DNA of 9,287 nt from Chloroflexia bacterium (GCA_025924435.1 JAICIL010000173.1:1-9287); one strand, 5' to 3'. Counted from the stretch's first letter, positions 1-6,436 are shown. Notes: generated by a model from the letters alone, not told the origin. A program made the numbers and translations.

Positions 1-908
1 CCCTGCAAATAGACGTGCATCATGTGCGCCTGCGGCGGGTCGGGCTTGACCGCCACCCCCGGCACGGAGCCGAGCGCGGCGGCGATGGCGACGGCGCGCT
101 CGTGGTAGTGCGGGAAGCGATCGAGGCGCTGGCGCAGCTTCGTGCGGGCGGAGACGATATACGGGACGACATGGATGATCCTGCCGCCGTGGCGCACCTG
201 CCAGACGCGCGCCTCCGCGATGAACTCCGCCGATCCGGCGAGCGCGGACCCGGCCATCGCGCCGATGCCCTTGTAAAAGGAGACGTAGACGCTGTCGAAG
301 AGCGCACTGATCTCCGCGTAGGAGCGGCCATAGAAGGGGGCGGACTCCCAGAGTCGCGCGCCATCCATATGGGCCGCCGCGCCGCGTTCCCGTGCCCAGT
401 CGGTCTGTGCCTGCAACGCTTCCCACGACGGGAGCATGCCGCCGAGATCGCGCTGCGGCAATTCGATCAGGAGCGCGGCGATCGGCTCCGCGACCGCCTG
501 CAAATCCTCCCGCGTCATCGGCCGCCGCGCGTCGCCGACGAGCCGCGCGTGGAGGCCGTGCAGCCGCTGATAGCCCTTCTCTTCCTTCGTCTCCACATGG
601 CACATCGGATGGTAGGCGACGGTGTCGCACCGCTTCCGCTCCGCCCAGATGCGCAGGGCGATCTGCTGCGCCATCGTGCCGGTCGGCAGGAAGAGTGCGG
701 CCTCGGTGCCGAGGATCGCCGCGATCTCTCGCTCGAACTCTTCGATCAGGTCGCCCTTCCCGTAGACATCCACGCCTTCATCCGGCGATGTCGCCGACGC
801 GAGCGCCGCGAGTTCGTCGTGCGGGCGCATCATTCCGTGCCCGCCGAGGAACCGCTCGCATGCCTCCATGATCGCTTCCCGCGTCGGCGCCGCCTGATTG
901 AGAACCAT
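1..908 (-). CDS. Threonine-aldolase-like PLP enzyme (beta-eliminating lyase family), 3' end missing
   Basis: The reading frame is open from an ATG at 908 to the window edge and gives 302 complete residues. A strong GGAGGGG ribosome site sits about 6 nt before the ATG and decides the start. Seen: PTGTMAQQIAL (about 75-85), matching the family's 'PSGTMANQ' cofactor-phosphate loop; HMDGARLWE (180-188), matching the 'HLDGARL' segment with the Asp that contacts the pyridine nitrogen; and SFYKGIGAMAG (210-220), with Lys213 as the expected Schiff-base lysine. This order is diagnostic of the threonine aldolase / beta-eliminating lyase family (fold-type I PLP enzymes). Members typically cleave L-threonine or L-allo-threonine to glycine and acetaldehyde in the cytoplasm. 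The family is usually about 340-360 aa, so roughly 40-60 residues are probably missing. The stretch CHVETKEEKGYQRLHGL (103-119) differs from the classical 'H.....GG' loop of LtaE, so the true substrate may not be threonine. Transcribed away from the envelope operon. Confidence 0.87.
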   Translation of the reverse strand, partial: MVLNQAAPTREAIMEACERFLGGHGMMRPHDELAALASATSPDEGVDVYGKGDLIEEFEREIAAILGTEAALFLPTGTMAQQIALRIWAERKRCDTVAYHPMCHVETKEEKGYQRLHGLHARLVGDARRPMTREDLQAVAEPIAALLIELPQRDLGGMLPSWEALQAQTDWARERGAAAHMDGARLWESAPFYGRSYAEISALFDSVYVSFYKGIGAMAGSALAGSAEFIAEARVWQVRHGGRIIHVVPYIVSARTKLRQRLDRFPHYHERAVAIAAALGSVPGVAVKPDPPQAHMMHVYLQ

Positions 909-1155
909 CGGTTTCCCCTCCCCACGGTGATGGCGGCATCGCCCCACAGATCGCGACGCGCCCGGCCCGTGCATCATACCGCGTTCGCGCCCGGAAATGC
1001 GGCGCGACAAGCGAGGATGCCCACCTTTCCGGGCAATGCCAGTGGCGCGAATAGCACCAATATCCCTCTGTATCAGTCACTTGCCCGCTGGTATGTGTGG
1101 CACGAAACATGCTCCTACACCCCACGTCGGTTCCGTTCACGGAAGGAGTATTATC
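909..1155. other. Divergent intergenic region, likely promoters both ways
   Basis: This gap separates the minus-strand aldolase from the plus-strand envelope operon, so both should start here. No -35/-10 pair with convincing spacing was found by eye. The only structures seen are an imperfect hairpin at 926-943 (7-bp stem, one G-T pair) close to the aldolase start, and a small TTCCG/CGGAA hairpin at 1131-1144. The latter overlaps the GGAAGGAG ribosome site of the first operon gene and could partly mask it. Confidence 0.4.
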
Positions 1156-1899
1156 ATGGTTTCCGAGCAACCTCAGAACCGCAGTGACACGATGATCGGG
1201 TCATCGCCCAAGTCTGGTGGCGGTTCCCAGAAGGCATCCGGCGGCATGCAGGGCGGCGCGGGGGATTCGTCGCAGGCGCAGACCGACATGGGCGCGAAGG
1301 CCCAGGATGTCGTCGATCAGACGCAGCAGAAGGCGGGCGAGGTCGTTGACCAGGCGAAGCAGCAGGCGACGAGCCAATTGTCCTCGCAGAAGGATCGGGC
1401 GGTGGACAGCCTCGGCACCGTCGCGGACGCCCTGCGGCAGACGGGTAAGCATCTGCGCCAGAACGATCAGCAGGGCGTCGCGCAGTTCGCCGACAAGGCG
1501 GCGGAGCGGGTGGAGCAGTTCTCCGGCCAGTTGCGCGGCAAGGATGTGCAGGAGATCGTCCGCGACGTGGAGCGGTACGCGCGACAGCAGCCCGCCCTCT
1601 TCCTCGGCGGCGCGTTCGTCCTCGGCCTGCTCGGCGCGCGCTTCCTCAAGAGCACCGCGCAACGCGATGACGACAGCGATGGCGGCCAGTATCGCTCCGA
1701 CCGGTACGGCTCCGGCCCGTACGGCGGCTATCGGCCGGGATATTATTCTGGCGCGTATGGCAGCCGATACGGTCGCGGCCAGTATGGCGGGCAGTACAGC
1801 GGCCAGTATCCGGGCGGCACGGCGGCCGGGCGGACCGGCGAGTACGGGACGGGTACGGGCGAGCACAACTGGTACGTCCGTGGTACGGAGATGCAGTGA
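1156..1899 (+). CDS. Helical single-TM membrane protein with Tyr/Gly-rich C-terminal tail (first gene of envelope operon)
   Basis: A 247-aa protein of no family I can name with certainty. The ATG at 1156 is preceded by GGAAGGAG at 1141-1148 (7 nt spacing). The frame stays open upstream to about 997, but those starts lack a comparable site. Residues 1-45 are Gly/Ser/Gln-rich and disordered. Residues 46-145 are an amphipathic, Ala/Gln/Lys/Asp-rich helix (AKAQDVVDQTQQKAGEVV and similar), resembling LEA-like or YtxH/apolipoprotein-like coiled segments. Residues 146-164 (QPALFLGGAFVLGLLGARF) form one membrane segment followed by Lys/Arg, much like the C-terminal anchor of DUF883 (ElaB/YqjD) proteins. 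Residues 175-235 are Tyr/Gly/Arg-rich with GQY repeats. The stop codon overlaps the next ATG by one base (TGATG). Proteins of this build often precede a holin-family plus DUF3618 pair in environmental bacteria, where such clusters are annotated as stress or nutrient-deprivation related. The role here is inferred from that context. Confidence 0.85.
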   Translation: MVSEQPQNRSDTMIGSSPKSGGGSQKASGGMQGGAGDSSQAQTDMGAKAQDVVDQTQQKAGEVVDQAKQQATSQLSSQKDRAVDSLGTVADALRQTGKHLRQNDQQGVAQFADKAAERVEQFSGQLRGKDVQEIVRDVERYARQQPALFLGGAFVLGLLGARFLKSTAQRDDDSDGGQYRSDRYGSGPYGGYRPGYYSGAYGSRYGRGQYGGQYSGQYPGGTAAGRTGEYGTGTGEHNWYVRGTEMQ

Positions 1900-2288
1900 T
1901 GCAGGGCAGGGACGAGCGTTCGCTCGGTGAACTCTTCGGCGACCTCGCGCGCGAGACGAGCACGCTCGTCCGCCAGGAGGTGCAGCTGGCGAAGACCGAG
2001 ATGACGCAGAAGGCGACCGCAGTCGGCAAGGACATCGGCTTCCTCGCGGTGGGCGGCCTGATCGCCTACGCGGGCCTGCTCGCGCTGATCGCGACCATCA
2101 TCATCATCCTCGGCACGATCGGCCTGCCGTGGTGGCTCTCGGCCCTGATCGTCACCGTCGTCGTCCTGGCGATCGGCGGCATCCTCGTGCAGCGGGGCCT
2201 CAACGCCCTCAAGCACCAGAGCATGGCGCCGGAGCAGACGATCCAAACATTGAAGGAGGACCGCCAATGGGCGAAAGAGCAGATGTGA
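1899..2288 (+). CDS. Phage holin family protein (DUF1469 / Phage_holin_3_6-like), two-TM membrane protein
   Basis: A 129-aa protein. The start is ATG 1899, sharing one base with the preceding stop; GGAG at 1887-1890 lies 8 nt upstream. A GTG immediately before it (1896) is less likely. The N-terminus (RDERSLGELFGDLARETSTLVRQEVQLAKTEM, residues 4-35) is the amphipathic helix typical of PF07332. It is followed by two hydrophobic segments at about 47-72 and 77-98, with the short turn GLPWW between them, and a charged C-terminal helix. Length and layout match the family. Despite the name, most chromosomal members are not phage lysis proteins; they are conserved inner-membrane proteins of unknown biochemical role, commonly found beside DUF3618 genes. 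There is no endolysin or other phage gene nearby, so a lysis role is unlikely. Its last 22 nt overlap the next gene, which indicates translational coupling. Confidence 0.88.
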   Translation: MQGRDERSLGELFGDLARETSTLVRQEVQLAKTEMTQKATAVGKDIGFLAVGGLIAYAGLLALIATIIIILGTIGLPWWLSALIVTVVVLAIGGILVQRGLNALKHQSMAPEQTIQTLKEDRQWAKEQM

Positions 2289-3469
2289 TGCGGGAATACG
2301 GGCAGCCGCGCGACCCCGACTGGCAGCCCGCCGGGGAGGCCGCAGAGAGCGAATCGCCCGAAGAACTCCGCGTGGAGATCGAGGAGACCCGCGTCGAGAT
2401 GAGCGGGACGATTGATGCGATCCAGGAGAAGTTGAACCCCGACCGTCTTAAGGAGCAGGTGACGGACGCGGTGCAGCAGCAAGTCGAGACGGTCAAGGAG
2501 AATATCCGCGACGCAACCGTCGGGAGGGCCGAGCAGATGGTCAGTAATGTCGGCGATTCGGCGCAGCGCGCCGGGTCCGGAGTGGTCGAGACGATCAAGC
2601 AGAACCCGATCCCCGCCGCGCTCGCCGCGCTCGGCATCGGCTGGCTCTGGATGAAGCGCTCCGGCGGCTCGTCCGACCGGCAGTATGTCTATCGCGGCGG
2701 CGGCTATGACGGCGGTGACCGCGCGTACTACGCCGGTGGCCGCCCCTCCTACGGGCGCGGCCAAACCTACGGCGCCTCGTCCTACGGCTATGGCGGCTAT
2801 GGGCAAGAGCGGGGCTACGGGCGCGGGCAGGCGTACTACGGCACCGGTCAGGGGGGCGACGATCAATCGCTCGGCGACCGCGTCGGCAATGTGACCGATC
2901 AGGCGAAAGACAAGGTCGGCGACGTCACCGGGCAGGCGAAAGAGGCCGTCACGGACGCCGCGAGCCAGGCGAAAGAGAAAGTCGGGCAGTTCACCGACCA
3001 GGCGCAGGATCAGGTCGGCGAATGGGGCGGCCAGGTGCAGTACGGCGCGCAGCAGGCGAAGTACCGCTTCGACCAGACGATGCACGAGAACCCGCTCGCC
3101 GTCAGCGCGGCGGCGCTCGCGCTCGGCCTCGCGGTCGGCATGTCCCTGCCGGAGACCCCGTTCGAGGACAAATTGATGGGCGAAGCGCGCGACAGCGTGA
3201 TGGAAAAGGCCCAGGCGACCGCCCAGGAGACGATGCAGAAGGTCGGGCAGGTGGCGCAGCAGGTGCAGCAGACCGCCACCGAGACCGCGAAGGACGCGGC
3301 GCAGAAGCAGGGCCTGACCTCCGGCTCGCCCCAGCAAGGCAGTCAGCAGAGCAGCCAGCAGCGGGGCGGCGCGCAGCAATCGCGCGGCAACACGCCGTCG
3401 AGCGGCGCGCAGAGCATGCCGAAGCAGCAGACTGCGCAATCCACGCAGCCCTCGACCACCGGGCAGTAA
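2267..3469 (+). CDS. DUF3618 domain membrane protein with LEA-like repeats and Gln/Ser tail
   Basis: A 400-aa protein starting at ATG 2267, 6 nt after the near-perfect ribosome site AAGGAGGA (2253-2260). The start lies 22 nt inside the holin-family gene. Residues 31-80 (PEELRVEIEETRVEMSGTID followed by AIQEKLNPDRLKEQ) match DUF3618 (PF12277). Then come: a first hydrophobic segment at 113-129 (NPIPAALAALGIGWLWM); a Tyr/Gly/Arg-rich region at 137-195 with two YGRGQ units; repeats of the type DQAKDKVGDVTGQAKEAV at 205-265, like LEA group 3 / CsbD proteins; a second hydrophobic segment at 275-294 (NPLAVSAAALALGLAVGMSL); another amphipathic helix at 300-345; and a disordered Gln/Ser-rich tail to 400. 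DUF3618 proteins are usually much shorter, so the LEA-like half and second membrane segment look like additions. Function is unknown; membrane protection or organisation under stress is an inference from the LEA-like repeats and operon context. Confidence 0.87.
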   Translation: MGERADVMREYGQPRDPDWQPAGEAAESESPEELRVEIEETRVEMSGTIDAIQEKLNPDRLKEQVTDAVQQQVETVKENIRDATVGRAEQMVSNVGDSAQRAGSGVVETIKQNPIPAALAALGIGWLWMKRSGGSSDRQYVYRGGGYDGGDRAYYAGGRPSYGRGQTYGASSYGYGGYGQERGYGRGQAYYGTGQGGDDQSLGDRVGNVTDQAKDKVGDVTGQAKEAVTDAASQAKEKVGQFTDQAQDQVGEWGGQVQYGAQQAKYRFDQTMHENPLAVSAAALALGLAVGMSLPETPFEDKLMGEARDSVMEKAQATAQETMQKVGQVAQQVQQTATETAKDAAQKQGLTSGSPQQGSQQSSQQRGGAQQSRGNTPSSGAQSMPKQQTAQSTQPSTTGQ

Positions 3470-3493
3470 CGCGTCTCGCGCCATCCACGCCAG

Positions 3494-3519
3494 CGCCGTG
3501 AACATCGTCGTTCACGGCG
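3494..3519 (+). terminator. Hairpin terminator candidate of the envelope operon
   Basis: A perfect 10-bp stem (CGCCGTGAAC at 3494-3503 with GTTCACGGCG at 3510-3519) with the 6-nt loop ATCGTC, 25 nt after the DUF3618 stop. It is followed by the short T-rich run TTCTTAT rather than a long T tract, so termination strength is uncertain. Confidence 0.6.
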
Positions 3520-3536
3520 TTCTTATGCCAACATTC

Positions 3537-3640
3537 GCAGGGGCGGTTCGTGAACCGCCCTCCCCGGCTTCATGTGAGCATGTGCATATCTCGCAATCGC
3601 CACGGCGATCGGATGCGGGCGAATCGCGAATCGCCCCTAC
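3537..3640. repeat. 104-bp palindrome-bounded intergenic element (REP-pair / REPIN-like)
   Basis: The two ends, 3537-3560 and 3617-3640, are inverted copies of each other with 19 of 24 positions identical, both carrying the core AGGGGCG.TTCG. The left end is itself a palindrome: GGGCGGTT (3541-3548) pairs with AACCGCCC (3553-3560) around CGTG. The right end is a weaker palindrome: GGGCGA (3617-3622) pairs with TCGCCC (3631-3636). Between them lies a further small dyad, ATCGCC/GGCGAT (3596-3609). Paired palindromes in opposite orientation are the hallmark of REP doublets. The right end overlaps the stop codon of the mrp-like gene. I recall similar GGGGCG-TTCG palindromes in intergenic DNA of other environmental bacteria but could not verify this. 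Confidence 0.65.
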
Positions 3641-4434
3641 GCACCCCGCTCCATCATCCGTTCCCAGAAGCGACGGGCCGCCTCGAAAAATGCGCGCGCC
3701 GCCGCGCTCTCCGGATCGGTCGCGACGATGGGGCGGCCCGCGTCGCCCGCGCTCGCGATGGCGGGGGTGAGCGGCAGTTCCGCCAGCATCGGGTGGGAGA
3801 GCGGGCCGCCCGGCGTCTCGTGGCGCGGCCAGATCGTGTGCCGCGCGCCGCAGTCGGGGCACACGAAGTAACTCATGTTGAGGATCGTCCCGATCACCGG
3901 CACATGCGCCGCCTCGTAGAATTGCAGCATCCGCATCGTATCAATCTGCGCGACCTCCTGCGGCGTCGTCACGAGCACGACGCCGCTTGGTTTGATCTCC
4001 CGCGCGACGGTCGCATGCGGCTCCGCCGTGCCGGGCGGGAGATCGAGCAGGAGCACATCGAGCGGCCCCCATGCCACGTCCGCGATCAGTTGCCGGACGA
4101 GCATCCCGGCGAAGCGGCCATCCAGTTGCACCGCTTGCCGCTCGCCGATCAGCATGCCGACCGAAAACGTCCGCACGCCGAATCGCTCGACGGCGGGCAT
4201 CCGCTCCGCCCCTTCCAGCGGCGCACGATGCCCGATGGGGAGCATCACCTCGCCCGGCGCGCCGAGCATCACGCCGACGTCCGGCCCGTGGATGTCGGCA
4301 TCGAGCAGCCCGATCCGCTGCCCGATCGCCGCGAGCGCGACCGCCAGGTTGACCGCCACCGTGCTCTTGCCGACGCCACCCTTGCCGCTGCCGATCGCGA
4401 CGATCCGGCGCGGCGTGTCACCTGTATCTGCCAT
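3637..4434 (-). CDS. mrp: Mrp/ApbC-type P-loop ATPase, Fe-S cluster carrier, without MIP18 domain
   Basis: A 265-aa protein starting at ATG 4434. The ribosome site is weak: AAGGGG about 11 nt upstream. Seen: a deviant Walker A, GKGGVGKST (17-25), with the signature Lys18 and Lys23; the switch segment LLDADIHGPD (43-52); Walker B DLPPGT (131-136); TTPQEVAQIDTMRML (156-170), a typical Mrp stretch; and NMSYFVCPDCG (186-196) with Cys192/Cys195. In this family that CxxC pair bridges a 4Fe-4S cluster at the dimer interface. Mrp/ApbC/Nbp35 proteins hold and pass Fe-S clusters to target proteins in the cytoplasm. Bacterial Mrp is usually 350-370 aa with an N-terminal MIP18/FSCA domain; here the protein starts directly at the P-loop domain, as in many archaeal and short bacterial forms. 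The usual GTGD after Walker B is GTAE here. It is a lone gene, divergent from the lipoprotein gene, and its TAG stop falls inside the palindromic element. Confidence 0.92.
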   Translation of the reverse strand: MADTGDTPRRIVAIGSGKGGVGKSTVAVNLAVALAAIGQRIGLLDADIHGPDVGVMLGAPGEVMLPIGHRAPLEGAERMPAVERFGVRTFSVGMLIGERQAVQLDGRFAGMLVRQLIADVAWGPLDVLLLDLPPGTAEPHATVAREIKPSGVVLVTTPQEVAQIDTMRMLQFYEAAHVPVIGTILNMSYFVCPDCGARHTIWPRHETPGGPLSHPMLAELPLTPAIASAGDAGRPIVATDPESAAARAFFEAARRFWERMMERGA

Positions 4435-4633
4435 GCGATTGCTCGCCCCTTCGTCTCAACGCAACAACGTGCATATGATGGGAGTATCGCGGAAACTGTG
4501 GCCCCGGCCATTCCCCGAAACGGGGAGGCAGGATACTTGCGTCTCAATACGCAGCGCATGCGGTAGGATACCGCATGCGCGCGGCTGAGTGGCCGCGCCC
4601 GCATCGAAGAGAGATTGGATAAAGGCCCACCGC
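4435..4633. other. Divergent gap between mrp and the lipoprotein gene
   Basis: The 199-bp gap should hold promoters for both genes. On the plus strand TATGAT (4474-4479) is a 5/6 match to a -10 box, but the -35 at 17-bp spacing (TCGTCT) is poor. No convincing promoter was found for mrp. If the plus-strand start is near 4486, the lipoprotein mRNA would have a leader of about 150 nt containing the inverted-repeat run annotated separately. Confidence 0.4.
4499..4598 (+). promoter_or_regulatory. Run of adjacent inverted repeats; possible structured 5' leader
   Basis: Five dyads occur in 100 bp. TGGCC-CC-GGCCA spans 4499-4510. TCCCCG-AAA-CGGGGA spans 4512-4526. TGCGT-CTCAAT-ACGCA spans 4538-4553. 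A perfect 12-bp stem, GCGCATGCGGTA (4554-4565) with TACCGCATGCGC (4569-4580), has the loop GGA and starts directly after the previous one. GCGCGGC-TGAGTG-GCCGCGC spans 4579-4598 and shares two bases with it. The run ends 35 nt before the lipoprotein ATG. I recognise no known riboswitch or tRNA in it. It could be an RNA leader, operator sites, or a small RNA; only the dyads themselves are observed. Confidence 0.5.
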
Positions 4634-6409
4634 ATGCACCGTACGCCAACCCTTGCCCGCCGAAAATTCCTCGCGTATTCCGCGACCGCCATCGCCGCAG
4701 CCACCCTCGCGGCCTGTGGTTATCGGCCATCTAACCCAACCGAGGGTCCTGCGGCGACACCGTCACCATTGACGGCGGCGCTACCCGCCGACACGCCTCC
4801 ACCGCCGGCCCCTACGCCTGCGGCCGCTGCGCCTACATCGCCGATCCTCCCAACCCCCACCGCCGCACCGACGGTCACGGCGATCCCCCCGATCCCAACG
4901 TCCGCCCCCGCGACCGTCGCCCCGCCGCCTCCCGTGCCGACCCGGCGGGTTGGGACGGCCACGGGGATCGTCACCCTCCCCGCCCCGCCGGGGCCGGGCA
5001 CAATCGTTGATGTCACCCAGTACGGCGCGGCGGGCGACGGCGCAACGGACGACACCGCCGCGATCCAGGCGGCGATTGACGCCGTCCCGGCCGCCGGCGG
5101 CACGGTGATGTTCCCGCCGGGGACGTATATCGTCGCGCCGGGGCGGACGACCGGCATCGCGATCAAGGGCAACCTGAATCTCGTCGGCTCCGGTGCGAAT
5201 ACGGTGCTGAAGATCAAGGATCATCTGGGCGACTGGCAGCGGCTATTCTCGCCGAAGAGTCTGGGCGACACCGTGGAGAACTTCTCGGTGGCGGATCTCT
5301 CGTTCGACGCGAACATCGCGAATAACCCGGAATCGGTCATCAGCGAGATGCAGGAAGCGACGTACCAGACCTTCATCCATCTCCAGGCCGGTCGCAATCT
5401 TCGCGTGCAGCGCTGTCGCTTCGCGCCCTATGCCGGCGTCTGGGCCGTCTCGTTCAACGGCGAGACGATCCGCGACTGCTCCATCACCGATTCGTACTTC
5501 CAGTTCGTGATGCGAGACGACAACCCGGACTACGACAACTCGGCGGTCTATATCGAAGGGTCGAACTACATCCTCTCCGGCAACATCTTCGAGACCACGC
5601 CCCACCCGTACCACGAGGGGCGCGCCTGCATGGAGGCGCACGGCGGCCCGGCGGAGGTCTTCGGCAACACCGCCACCGGCTATCAGACGCTCCTCAACAT
5701 CGTCGGGTCCTACTTCGATGGCGGCAACTCCAGCGATATTGCCTGCCACGACAACACCGCCAGGGATGCCCTTATCGGCATTATGCTCTGGCCGACCCTG
5801 CCGAATAACCTGAAGAATGTCACCGTGACGGACAATACCATCGAGGTCGCGCAGTTGAAGCACGGCACGGCGGATACCGGCGGTGTCTCCGTCATCTTCT
5901 CGTACGAGGCGAAGGGGCGGGCGTCGAACATCACGATCGCGCGGAACGCGATCCGCTTCCAAGACGAGGGCGCGGGGCGGCCGGGGGATTTCTACTACAA
6001 CTCCGCCGGTGTCGCGCTCCACAATCTCGGCGGCACGTCGGACGCCATTATCGAGGGGAATTCCATCGAACTCGCGCCCTCCGGCGGCATCCTGATCGGC
6101 AACGGCGAGCCGGGCCGGCGCATTTTTCGCAATGTGCGGGTCGCCAACAACACGATCGTCAATCCGGGCCAGAATCTCGGGTTCCCCGGCGCATTCCGGG
6201 GGGGAGTGCTCGTCAACTCGAGCGCGTCGAGCATCGAAATAACGGGAAACACGATCACCGATACCTTCCTGGTGCGCCGCTGCCCCGCCGCCATCGCCTT
6301 CGACTCCGCCCCCGGCGACATCTATCGCGACATCGTTGTCCGCGCAAATGTCATCCAGGCGCTCAATGGCCCGCTGCCTCTCGCGCTGCCACAAGGTGCG
6401 GTGCGGTGA
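4634..6409 (+). CDS. Tat-exported lipoprotein with pectate-lyase-3-like right-handed beta-helix
   Basis: A 591-aa protein. ATG 4634 was chosen because it puts the twin arginines (LARRKFLAY, 7-15) close to the N-terminus; a weak AAAGG lies 8 nt upstream. An in-frame GTG at 4589 would sit inside a hairpin and lengthen the signal. The hydrophobic core runs 13-27 and ends in the lipobox LAAC, so Cys28 should be lipidated and the protein anchored outside the membrane. Residues 31-105 are a Pro/Thr/Ala-rich linker. Residues 122-167 (VDVTQYGAAGDGATDDTAAI, then AGGTVMFPPGTYIV) are the classic start of Pectate_lyase_3 (PF12708) beta-helices. From 215 onward there are regular N-x-I/F rungs such as GNIFE, DNTIEV, RNAIRF, GNSIEL, NNTIVN and GNTITD. 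Such proteins bind or cleave polysaccharides, as pectate/alginate lyase, polygalacturonase or epimerase types. I cannot assign catalytic residues or substrate. No transporter or other carbohydrate gene is adjacent. Confidence 0.88.
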   Translation: MHRTPTLARRKFLAYSATAIAAATLAACGYRPSNPTEGPAATPSPLTAALPADTPPPPAPTPAAAAPTSPILPTPTAAPTVTAIPPIPTSAPATVAPPPPVPTRRVGTATGIVTLPAPPGPGTIVDVTQYGAAGDGATDDTAAIQAAIDAVPAAGGTVMFPPGTYIVAPGRTTGIAIKGNLNLVGSGANTVLKIKDHLGDWQRLFSPKSLGDTVENFSVADLSFDANIANNPESVISEMQEATYQTFIHLQAGRNLRVQRCRFAPYAGVWAVSFNGETIRDCSITDSYFQFVMRDDNPDYDNSAVYIEGSNYILSGNIFETTPHPYHEGRACMEAHGGPAEVFGNTATGYQTLLNIVGSYFDGGNSSDIACHDNTARDALIGIMLWPTLPNNLKNVTVTDNTIEVAQLKHGTADTGGVSVIFSYEAKGRASNITIARNAIRFQDEGAGRPGDFYYNSAGVALHNLGGTSDAIIEGNSIELAPSGGILIGNGEPGRRIFRNVRVANNTIVNPGQNLGFPGAFRGGVLVNSSASSIEITGNTITDTFLVRRCPAAIAFDSAPGDIYRDIVVRANVIQALNGPLPLALPQGAVR

Positions 6410-6436
6410 TGTAGTCCTTTCGATATCGGGAGGTGA

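Noticed and set aside
997..1155. Upstream extension of the first operon gene
   Set aside because: The strong ribosome site directly before ATG 1156 and the absence of one near 997 favour the shorter protein.
15..1187. 390-codon plus-strand frame opposite the aldolase
   Set aside because: The minus strand carries all aldolase motifs and a strong ribosome site; this frame is compositionally biased noise.
1899..2288. Prophage remnant suggested by the holin-family protein
   Set aside because: There are no endolysin, capsid, integrase or attachment sites, and this family is common as a chromosomal gene beside DUF3618.
2066..3505. Long open frame on the minus strand opposite the DUF3618 operon
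   Set aside because: It encodes a low-complexity Leu/Arg/Ala-rich translation, lacks a ribosome site, and mirrors the codon pattern of the real plus-strand genes.
3537..3640. CRISPR array from the repeated GAATCGC/GGTTCG units
   Set aside because: There are only two units, in inverted orientation, with no regular spacers and no cas genes.
3550..4566. 338-codon plus-strand frame opposite mrp
   Set aside because: It is Arg/His-rich and antisense to a clear Mrp protein, and begins inside the palindromic element.
4554..4610. tRNA-like fold suggested by the TGAGTGGCC stretch
   Set aside because: There is no T-loop GTTCGA-type sequence, no acceptor stem of correct spacing, and no anticodon arm.
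4589..4633. Upstream GTG start for the lipoprotein
   Set aside because: It lies in the last hairpin, lacks a ribosome site, and places 15 extra residues before the twin-arginine motif.
5243..6394. 383-codon open frame opposite the lipoprotein gene
   Set aside because: Its Arg/Asp/Val-rich shadow composition and lack of start signals mark it as non-coding.
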